A DNA stretch of 64,000 bases from Microbacterium nymphoidis (GTDB taxonomy: Bacteria; Actinomycetota; Actinomycetes; Actinomycetales; Microbacteriaceae), in assembly GCF_021044885.1 (NCBI RefSeq), contig NZ_JAJNOD010000002.1, positions 248,001-312,000 on the forward strand, given 5' to 3'. Every line of letters begins with the position of its first letter. Within the stretch, counting starts at the first letter, position 1. The position numbers and the translations under genes were made by a program. Shown piece after piece: positions 25,656-32,755 of this stretch. The notes beneath the pieces were generated by a model. That model was not told the origin of the DNA. It did no database searches and saw only the letters and a list, made by a program, of their open reading frames with translations.

Positions 25656-26426
25656 ATGGCCACTGCATTTCCCACCGAGCGCACCGTCATCCTGACGGGC
25701 GCCGCCAGCCCCCGCGGCATCGGCCGCGCCACCGCGTTCTACCTCGCCGAGCGCGGGTGGAACGTCGGCATCATCGACGTCGACGGTGACGCCGCCGCAC
25801 GCACCGCCGCCGAGGTCGCCGAAGCCCACGGCGTCCGTGCCGCGGGCGTCGGCGCGAACGTCGCCGATCGCGAGCAGGCGGTCGCGGCCGTCGACGCGCT
25901 GGAGGCCGAGCTGCCCCAGACCGTCGCACTGGTCAACTTCGCGGGCGTCTCGTCTCCGATCCCGTACCTGGAGGTCACCCCGGAGGAGTGGCACCGCGTG
26001 CAGTCCATCAACCTCGAAGGCGTGCACTGGGTGACCCAGCGCGTGGCGCGCACGCTTGCGGAGAACGGGGTGGGCCGCCTCGTCGGCATCTCCTCCGTCT
26101 CCGCCCAGCGTGGTGGCGGAACGTTCTCCAAGACCCCGTACTCGGCATCGAAGGCGGGCGTCATCGGCCTCATGCGCTCCATCGCCCGAGAGCTGGGACC
26201 GCTCGGCGTGACGGCCAACGTGATCTCGCCCGGCCCCATCGACACCGACATCATGGGCGGTACCCTCACGGACGAGCGCAAGGCCGCCATGGCCGCCGAC
26301 GGTGTCCTGCCGCGTATCGGCACTCCCACCGACATCGCCGCCGCTGTCGCCTACCTCATCAGCGAGGACGCCGGATTCGTGACGGGCCAGACCCTGAACG
26401 TCGACGGTGGCCTCTACATGCACTGA
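25656..26426 (+). CDS. short-chain dehydrogenase/reductase (SDR)
   Basis: A 256-residue classical SDR oxidoreductase. The cofactor motif is TGAASPRGIGRA, with two residues more than the common TGxxxGxG. The catalytic serine is in VGISSVSAQRGGG and the Tyr-Lys pair in PYSASKAGVIGL; the ending EDAGFVTGQTLNVDGGLYMH is typical. Substrate unknown; in this operon a sugar or sugar acid is expected. It follows the preceding gene by 10 bases with an AAGGAG ribosome site. Confidence 0.92.
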   Translation: MATAFPTERTVILTGAASPRGIGRATAFYLAERGWNVGIIDVDGDAAARTAAEVAEAHGVRAAGVGANVADREQAVAAVDALEAELPQTVALVNFAGVSSPIPYLEVTPEEWHRVQSINLEGVHWVTQRVARTLAENGVGRLVGISSVSAQRGGGTFSKTPYSASKAGVIGLMRSIARELGPLGVTANVISPGPIDTDIMGGTLTDERKAAMAADGVLPRIGTPTDIAAAVAYLISEDAGFVTGQTLNVDGGLYMH

Positions 26427-26437
26427 GGTTCGCGCAC

Positions 26438-26539
26438 ATGTCCGGATCCTGGTCCAAGAGCCGTATCGCCTTCCTCGCGGTCGGGGTGATCTGCGTGGTC
26501 ATCGGCCTCGTGCTGATCGTCCCGTCCCTGGGCGGCTGA
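26438..26539 (+). CDS. 33-residue single-span membrane peptide
   Basis: Reads MSGSWSKSRIAFLAVGVI and continues as one hydrophobic span to the end VPSLGG. A basic flank (SKSR) before the span predicts the N-terminus inside. It lies 11 bases after the SDR stop and 32 before the permease, with GAGG at 26425-26428 as possible ribosome site. Small membrane proteins beside transporters often modulate them; here that is only an idea from position. Not a recognised family. Confidence 0.5.
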   Translation: MSGSWSKSRIAFLAVGVICVVIGLVLIVPSLGG

Positions 26540-26571
26540 CCCCCATTCGATAACCACTCAAAGGAGAGTTC

Positions 26572-27966
26572 GTGTCCCATTCGGAGTTCGGTCCCGCCAC
26601 GCGGGCCAATGTCACCGTGGCGCAGGACCTGTTGTCCAGCCCGCATCTGACCAGCGGTATCCGCAAGGCGACCTTCCGCCTCATGCCGATGCTGATCATC
26701 CTCTACTTCGTCGCGTTCCTCGATCGCACGAATGTGGGCTTCGCCGAGGCCGCCCTCGAGGTCGACCGCAACATCACCGCGGGCGCCTATGCGCTGGGTG
26801 CCGGCATCTTCTTCATCGGCTACGCGCTGTTCGAGATCCCCTCGAATCTGCTGCTGGACAAGTTCGGTGCCCGCTTCTGGCTGGCTCGCATCGCCATCAC
26901 GTGGGGTATCGTCGCTGCGGCGTTCGCCTTTGTGAACGGCGAGACGATGTTCATCATCCTGCGCTTCCTCCTGGGCGTGACGGAAGCGGGACTGTTCCCC
27001 GGCGTCATCATGTTCCTGGCCCAGTGGTTCCCGAACAAGCGCCGCGTCCAGATGTTCGCGCTGTTCTACCTCGCTCAGCCGTTCTCACAGATGCTGGGCG
27101 CACCGCTGTCGGGTGGGCTCATCAGCTTCGGTGACCAGGTCACGCCCTGGGCCGGATGGCAGGTGATGTTCTTCGTCGAGGGCATGATGGCGGTCGCCGC
27201 CGGAATCGCGTCGTTCTTCTTCCTCGTCGACTCGCCCCAGAAGGCGAAGTTCCTCAATGACGATGAGAAGGCCGCGATGAAGGAGGTCATGGATCACGAG
27301 GACTCGGTGAAGGAGTCCGACGGTCCGCGCGGGATCGGCGCCGCGCTGATCAGCTGGAAGGTGTGGTACTTCACGGCGATCTACTTCTGCCTGCAGATCG
27401 CGGTGTACGGCACGACGTTCTACCTGCCACAGCAGGTGTCCAGCCTCATCGGGCAGTCCGTCGGCTGGCAGGTGGGTCTCGTTTCCGCCATCCCGTGGGC
27501 AGTGGGCCTGTTCGCCTGCTACTACGTGGGAAAGCACGCCACGACCGTCAAGCGGCGCCGCACCTGGGGTGCGCTGTTCTTCCTCATCACCGGTCTCGCG
27601 ATCCTCGTGTCCGCCTGGGCCGGGGCCAACGGTCAGGGGCTGCTGGGCATCGCAGCCATCACAGTCGCTGTCGCGGCATTCCTGTCGACCGGGCCCATCA
27701 CGTGGTCGTTCCCGACCTCGTTCCTCACGGGGGCGGCCGCAGCCGCCGGTATCGGCCTGATCAACTCGCTCGGCAATCTGGGCGGCTTCGTGGCGCCCAT
27801 CATGCGCACCGGCATCAACGACGCGGTGCCGACCGACAGCGGTGCCTGGGGTGTGGTCTCGCTGGGTGTGTTCGCCTTCGTGGCTGCCGTCATGATGTGG
27901 GCGACGCGCTTCTTCAGCGCGAAGGCCGACGCCCTGCTCGTCACGGATCGGGCACCAGGTCACTGA
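26572..27966 (+). CDS. MFS permease, anion:cation symporter (ACS) type
   Basis: A 464-residue, 12-span major facilitator protein of the group that imports sugar acids such as glucarate, galactonate and tartrate. Typical features are LYFVAFLDRTNVGFAEAAL in the first span, FFIGYALFEIPSNLLLDKFGARFWLARI (motif A region), FLLGVTEAGLFPGVIMFLAQWFP and the central loop with FFLVDSPQKAKFLNDDEK. GTG 26572 follows AAAGGAGAG. As the only importer in the locus it presumably brings in the sugar acid degraded by it. Confidence 0.92.
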   Translation: MSHSEFGPATRANVTVAQDLLSSPHLTSGIRKATFRLMPMLIILYFVAFLDRTNVGFAEAALEVDRNITAGAYALGAGIFFIGYALFEIPSNLLLDKFGARFWLARIAITWGIVAAAFAFVNGETMFIILRFLLGVTEAGLFPGVIMFLAQWFPNKRRVQMFALFYLAQPFSQMLGAPLSGGLISFGDQVTPWAGWQVMFFVEGMMAVAAGIASFFFLVDSPQKAKFLNDDEKAAMKEVMDHEDSVKESDGPRGIGAALISWKVWYFTAIYFCLQIAVYGTTFYLPQQVSSLIGQSVGWQVGLVSAIPWAVGLFACYYVGKHATTVKRRRTWGALFFLITGLAILVSAWAGANGQGLLGIAAITVAVAAFLSTGPITWSFPTSFLTGAAAAAGIGLINSLGNLGGFVAPIMRTGINDAVPTDSGAWGVVSLGVFAFVAAVMMWATRFFSAKADALLVTDRAPGH

Positions 27967-27971
27967 CCCGA

Positions 27972-28001
27972 CGGGGCGCGTACCGGATGGTACGCGCCCC
28001 G
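27972..28001 (+). terminator. hairpin inside operon 2
   Basis: Perfect 13-bp stem CGGGGCGCGTACC/GGTACGCGCCCCG with a 4-base loop, followed by TACTCTTC. It could attenuate or process the mRNA ahead of the last two genes. Confidence 0.6.
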
Positions 28002-28023
28002 TACTCTTCGACAGGAGGAACGC

Positions 28024-28896
28024 ATGTCATCGAAGACCGTCTTCATCGGCCTCGGAGCCATCGGGCTGCCGATGGCCCGCAGCATCGCCCGAGCCGGCTT
28101 CGACGTCGTCGGCGTCGAAGCGTCACCGGAAGGACGAGAGCGTGCGGCAGCGGCGGGCTTGCGTGCCGTGGCCTCCATCGCGGACGCCGGCGTCGTCGAT
28201 GTCGCCGTCGTCATGGTGGCAACCGCTGAGCAGCTCGCCGCCGTGGTGGATGCGGCCCTCGCCGGAGCAGAGATCACGGGATCGCACTGGATCGTCATGT
28301 CCACGGTCGGTCCCGACGCCGTCCGCGCGCAGGCCGAGCGGCTGGCCGGTGCCGGTGCGCGGGTCGTGGATGCGCCGGTGAGCGGTGGCGTGGCGCGCGC
28401 GGCCACGGGCGAGCTCTCCCTCTTCGTTGCGGGCGAGAGCGAGCACATCGCGGCCGTCGCGCCGGTCCTGGATGCCATGGGCACCGTGCGCGTGGTCGGG
28501 GCCGCTATCGGGGACGGGCAGGCGGTCAAGGTGGTGAATCAGCACCTCTGCGCGGTTCATATCGTCGCCGCCGCCGAAGCACTGGCCCTGGCGGAACGGC
28601 TGGGACTGGACCCCGCTTTCGTGCTCGACGTCGTGGGCGGGGGTGCGGCTGCGTCGTTCATGCTCGCCGATCGTGGTCCGCGCATGCTGCAGGGGGAGGA
28701 TGCCCCGGTGCTCAGCCAGATCGGCATCTTCGTGAAAGACACCGGACTCGTCGCCGATGCGGCCGATGCCGCCGGCATCTCGCTGCCCGTGCTGGCCGCT
28801 GCCCGTGAGAGATTCCTCCGCGCGGATGCCGCGGGCCTGCGCGGCCGCGACGACTCCAGCGTGATCGAGACCTATCGCGAGAGGAGCGGATCATGA
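28024..28896 (+). CDS. LtnD-like 2-hydroxyacid (tetronate) dehydrogenase
   Basis: A 290-residue beta-hydroxyacid dehydrogenase of the 3-hydroxyisobutyrate dehydrogenase family. It has the NAD fold VFIGLGAIGLPMARSIARAG, substrate motif DAPVSGGVARAATGELSLF and catalytic lysine in GDGQAVKVVNQHLC. Family members LtnD and DenD oxidise C2 of L-threonate or D-erythronate and are normally encoded beside the DUF1537 kinase, as here (the kinase start overlaps its end by four bases). ATG 28024 follows GGAGG. Confidence 0.87.
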   Translation: MSSKTVFIGLGAIGLPMARSIARAGFDVVGVEASPEGRERAAAAGLRAVASIADAGVVDVAVVMVATAEQLAAVVDAALAGAEITGSHWIVMSTVGPDAVRAQAERLAGAGARVVDAPVSGGVARAATGELSLFVAGESEHIAAVAPVLDAMGTVRVVGAAIGDGQAVKVVNQHLCAVHIVAAAEALALAERLGLDPAFVLDVVGGGAAASFMLADRGPRMLQGEDAPVLSQIGIFVKDTGLVADAADAAGISLPVLAAARERFLRADAAGLRGRDDSSVIETYRERSGS

Positions 28897-30134
28897 AGAC
28901 CGTGGTGCTGGACGACGACCCGACCGGGACCCAGTCGGCGTCCGGGGTGACCGTGCTCCTGCAGTACGACGCGGACCTGCTGCGCGAGGCGCTCTCCCGG
29001 GCGGACAGCGTGTACGTGCAGACGAACTCCCGTGCGATTGACGAGGAAGCCGCGATCGCACTGGTGTCGGACGTTCGCGACGCGGCCAGGAGCGCCGCAG
29101 CGAGCCTCGGTGAGGACCTGCAGTTCGTCCTGCGCGGAGACTCGACGCTGCGCGGGCACGTCTTCGCGGAGACCGAGCAGTTCCTCGACGAGGACGCTGT
29201 CATCGTGTTCAGCCCGGCTTTCCCCGCGGGTGGCCGCACCACGCTGGACGGTGTCCATCGGGTGCGCATCGGCGATCAGGACCTGCCCGCGCATGAGACG
29301 GAGTACGCCGATGATCCGGTGTTCCCATTCTCCTCCGGGGTGCTCGCCGACTACGTTGCCGAGAAGTCCGGACGTCCCTCTTTGCTCGTGGATCTGGAGA
29401 CGGTGCGCGCCGGCGGCGTGGCCTCCGCCATCGCCACGGCTCCGGCCGGCGCCGTGGTGCTGCCCGACGCCCTCACCGACGACGACATCCGCGAGATCGC
29501 CCGGGCCATCGCCGTGGTGCGCCGTGCCGGCCGCTCGGTGGTGGTCCGCAGCGCGTCGCCGCTGGCCGCCGCGCTCGCGGGCGTCGAGAGCGACGGATTA
29601 CTCCCTCGTCCACTGATCCCGTTGCCGGTGCCGACCCTGCTGGCCTGCGGTTCCCACACCGCGGGCGCGACCGCACAGCTCGACGCCGTCGCGGCCATCC
29701 ACGGGCCCGCCGTCGTCATCCCCACGGCGGACGCCTTCGCCGATGCGGTGGCAGCGGGACTCGCCGCGGCCGATCGCGCCCGAGAGCAGCTCGCGCAGGG
29801 CGGTCTCGCGGTCGTGTCCACCGAGCGACACCGGCGTCCTGAGCACAACACGTTGCGTCACGGCGAGCTCGTCATGCAGGCGCTCACCGTCGCCGTCCGC
29901 GCTCTCGTCCCGGAGGTGGAAGCCGTCGTTGCGAAGGGCGGGATCACCTCCGCAGAGCTGGCGCGCACGGGCGTCGGCGCCACGCGTGCCGAGGTGCGGG
30001 GCCAGGTGATTCCGGGCGTCTCGGTCTGGGATCTCGTCTCCGCCGAGGGGGACCCGCGGCTGTATGTCGTGGTGCCAGGCAATGTCGGCGATGCCTCGGC
30101 GCTCACCGACGTGCTGGCAGCCCTCGGCCGCTGA
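28893..30134 (+). CDS. DUF1537 four-carbon acid-sugar kinase (OtnK/DtnK/OiaK family)
   Basis: ATP-dependent kinase of the DUF1537 family, 413 residues, normal length about 420. The N-terminal substrate domain has LDDDPTGTQSASG, FVLRGDSTLRGHV and SPAFPAGGRTT; the C-terminal nucleotide domain has VAKGGITSAELARTGVGATRAEV and YVVVPGNVG. Characterised members phosphorylate 3-oxo-tetronate, D-threonate or 3-oxo-isoapionate. The usual partner that decarboxylates the phosphate product (OtnC aldolase type) or PdxA2 is not encoded in this window. A strong terminator follows. Confidence 0.9.
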   Translation: MKTVVLDDDPTGTQSASGVTVLLQYDADLLREALSRADSVYVQTNSRAIDEEAAIALVSDVRDAARSAAASLGEDLQFVLRGDSTLRGHVFAETEQFLDEDAVIVFSPAFPAGGRTTLDGVHRVRIGDQDLPAHETEYADDPVFPFSSGVLADYVAEKSGRPSLLVDLETVRAGGVASAIATAPAGAVVLPDALTDDDIREIARAIAVVRRAGRSVVVRSASPLAAALAGVESDGLLPRPLIPLPVPTLLACGSHTAGATAQLDAVAAIHGPAVVIPTADAFADAVAAGLAAADRAREQLAQGGLAVVSTERHRRPEHNTLRHGELVMQALTVAVRALVPEVEAVVAKGGITSAELARTGVGATRAEVRGQVIPGVSVWDLVSAEGDPRLYVVVPGNVGDASALTDVLAALGR

Positions 30135-30154
30135 CCGCGGCACCCCGGGAACCT

Positions 30155-30208
30155 GACACAACACAGCGGCCCCGGCGGATCACTCCGCCGGGGCCGCTGT
30201 GTTGTGTC
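30155..30208. terminator. bidirectional terminator, 25-bp perfect stem
   Basis: Arms 30155-30179 and 30184-30208 are exact complements around a TCAC loop. It sits between convergent genes and can end transcription from both sides. Confidence 0.92.
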
Positions 30209-30211
30209 GGA

Positions 30212-32755
30212 TCAGGCTCCGGCCTGCAGCGCCCGAACCGACGTGAAGCGCCGGCGTGCGATGGACGCGGTGGTCACGACGATGGACAGCACCGTCCAGA
30301 TCACAAGGGCCGTCAGAGCGGCGCCGAAGCCGCCCGCGGGCGTCACCAGCGCGAGCAGACCCTGATACGCCGGTGCCGTCGGAAGCACTCCGGCGACCGC
30401 GTCCAGGAATCCGGGGGTGGTGGAGACCACACCGGTGGCGAAGAACAGGACGCCGACGATCGCCGAGATCCAGCGCCCGGCGCCGCCGAACAGGGCGACC
30501 AGCGCCTGGTTGACGGCGGCGAAGGCGATGCCGGCGAGGGCTGCGACACCCGCGAACGCGAACCACTCGCCGACGTCGTACTTCGCGACGAACTGGACCA
30601 CGCCGGCGATGAGCACGCCCTGCACAGCACCGATCAGGGCACCCGGAATCAGCGCCCGGAGGGTGAGCACAACCGACGGGCGACGCTCCGCAAGCGTGCG
30701 CGCCGTGCGTGCCTGCATGGCGATGTACGAGGCGAGGCCACCGAACCAGAGTGCGAAAACGGCCAGCAGCGGGATGGCGGAGTCTCCGAACATGTTCGAG
30801 CCGGTGCCCTCGGTGACCACCGGGTTCGCCACCACGGTGGCCAGATCCGTGCGCTGCTGTTCGCTGTAGCTCGGGATCTGCTTCACAGCGTCCTGGAGCC
30901 CGTCCGCCAGGCCGGCACTGCCGTCCGCCAGCTTCGTGCTGCCGTCGGCGAGCGTGGTGGTTCCTTCTGCCAGCGTGGTTGCGCCGTCCGCCGTCTGCCC
31001 GACGCCGTCGCTCAGCGCGGAGGCGCCGGACGCCAGCTGGTCGGCTCCGTCGGCCAGCGCGCTGGTGCCGGAGGCGAGGGAACCTGCGCCGATCTGCGTC
31101 TGCCCGAGACCGAGGGACAGCCCCGAGGCGCCGTCGGAGAGTTGCTGAATGCCGGACGCCAGCTGGGATGAGCCCGAGGCGAGCGAGGAAGCACCGGTCG
31201 CGGTCGCGTCCACGCCATCGGCCACCGAGGCGGCGCCCGACGCGAGGGCCGCGGCGCCTGCGGCCAGTTCCTTGCCGCCCTGGTCGAGCGGTGCCGCCTG
31301 GGTGATGAGGGTGTCGATGCCCGAGGCGAGTGCGGTGGCCCCCTGAGCGAGGTTGGGCGAGCCGTCGGGGCCGGGCGTCGTGTCGATCGCGTCACCGAGC
31401 GCGACGAGCTGGTCCGCGATGGTCCCCGGCAGAGCCTGCGCCGTGCCCTGGGCGTACGCCGAGGCGGTGCCTGCCTGCGTTGCGGCCGTGGTCGCGTCTC
31501 CGGTGGCGAGTGCACCGAGCGCCTGCGCCTGCTGCGCGAGGGCGATGCACGAGGCATCGGTCTGCCCGTGCGCCACAGCGCACGACTGCGCCGCGGCGCC
31601 CAGCGTCTGGGCGGCGTCGCCGATCTGCGTCGCGACGGACGCCGTCGTGGCGGCCGCATCGCTGGCGTTGGTCAGCAGCTCGTCGGGAAGCAGCGCGGAG
31701 GAGCGCATGGTCTCCGCGTTGGCGCGGATCTCGTCCGCCAGCGTCCCGATGCCGTCCCGCAGCTGTCCGGCTCCGGCGGAGATCTGGGGAAGCGCGCCGA
31801 GCACAGCCGACACCCCGTCGGTGTACGTCTTCACGCCACCCGACAGGTCGGATGCGCCCGTGGCGATGCCGCGGGCACCCGGCGCCAGCGCGCTGAGACC
31901 CTCGGTGAGCTGACCGGCGCCCTGCGCAAGTCCCTGCGCGCCCGTCGCGGACGCCGCGGCGCCATCGGCGAGCTGGGTGGCACCCGGGGCGAGCTGGTTG
32001 AGGCCGGAGGCGAGCTGACCGGCGCCGTCGGCGAGCTGATGGGTGCCGTCCGCCGCGGTCGCCGCTCCGCTCGAGAGTTGCTGCGCACCGCTGTCCAGCT
32101 GCCCGATGCCGTCCGCGAGCGTGGTCGCTCCGTCGGCCAGCTGCCGGGTGCCGTCCGCGCTCTGCCGCGTTCCGTCGGCGAGCTCGGTGGCGCCGTCCGC
32201 CGCCGTGCCCAGCTGTTCGTTCAGTGTGGTGAAGCCCAGGAGCACGTTCTCGAGGTAGTTCTTCGAGAGCATCTCGCCCATGCTGCCGGAGGCGATCGTG
32301 GCGATCTGGTTGGTGATGGTGGCATCGAACACCTTGGCGTCCGGCGACGTGGTCACCTCGATCTTCGCCTGCTCTGGGTTGTCGCCCGCGGTGGAGGTGG
32401 CGGCGGCCGAGAAGTTCTCCGGGATGGTGATCGCGGCGTCGTAGGTGCCGTCTGCGAGGCCGGACTTCGCGTCGTCCGCGTTGGAGATCACCCAGTCGAT
32501 GTTGCTGTCGACGTCGTCGGATCCCTCCACGAGTCCGGCGGTGAGCTGGCGCCCCAGCGGCACGGTCTGCCCGTTGAGCGTGACGGGGGAGTCCTCGTTC
32601 ACGATCGCGGCACGGATGTTGTCGAGCCTCTCGGTCGGGTTCCACAGCGCGGCGACGAGAACACCGCCGATGAGGACCGGGAGCAGGATCACCCCGATGA
32701 CAGTCAGCCAGGTGACCCGGCGCCGGGTGGTGGCTCGTTCGATGGGAAGGGTCAT
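30212..32755 (-). CDS. YhgE/Pip-family membrane protein
   Basis: An 847-residue envelope protein of the YhgE/Pip (phage infection protein) family. One span near the N-terminus (WLTVIGVILLPVLIGGVLVAAL) is followed by a conserved extracytoplasmic domain, a very long region of repeated LADGAxxLAxG-type segments (roughly residues 180-290 and 460-640) that should form extended helices, and a C-terminal ABC-2-like block of about five spans starting near GDSAIPLLAVFALWFGGLASY. The family is related to the phage receptor YueB and type VII component EsaA. Its start overlaps the MMPL stop (ATGA), so the two are coexpressed. Confidence 0.92.
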   Translation of the reverse strand: MTLPIERATTRRRVTWLTVIGVILLPVLIGGVLVAALWNPTERLDNIRAAIVNEDSPVTLNGQTVPLGRQLTAGLVEGSDDVDSNIDWVISNADDAKSGLADGTYDAAITIPENFSAAATSTAGDNPEQAKIEVTTSPDAKVFDATITNQIATIASGSMGEMLSKNYLENVLLGFTTLNEQLGTAADGATELADGTRQSADGTRQLADGATTLADGIGQLDSGAQQLSSGAATAADGTHQLADGAGQLASGLNQLAPGATQLADGAAASATGAQGLAQGAGQLTEGLSALAPGARGIATGASDLSGGVKTYTDGVSAVLGALPQISAGAGQLRDGIGTLADEIRANAETMRSSALLPDELLTNASDAAATTASVATQIGDAAQTLGAAAQSCAVAHGQTDASCIALAQQAQALGALATGDATTAATQAGTASAYAQGTAQALPGTIADQLVALGDAIDTTPGPDGSPNLAQGATALASGIDTLITQAAPLDQGGKELAAGAAALASGAASVADGVDATATGASSLASGSSQLASGIQQLSDGASGLSLGLGQTQIGAGSLASGTSALADGADQLASGASALSDGVGQTADGATTLAEGTTTLADGSTKLADGSAGLADGLQDAVKQIPSYSEQQRTDLATVVANPVVTEGTGSNMFGDSAIPLLAVFALWFGGLASYIAMQARTARTLAERRPSVVLTLRALIPGALIGAVQGVLIAGVVQFVAKYDVGEWFAFAGVAALAGIAFAAVNQALVALFGGAGRWISAIVGVLFFATGVVSTTPGFLDAVAGVLPTAPAYQGLLALVTPAGGFGAALTALVIWTVLSIVVTTASIARRRFTSVRALQAGA

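Noticed and set aside
30212..32755. YhgE/Pip protein as the EsaA component of a type VII system serving the toxin cassette
   Set aside because: EsaA belongs to Firmicutes-type machines; this copy is operonic with an MMPL pump 16 kb away and no EssB/EssC gene is present.
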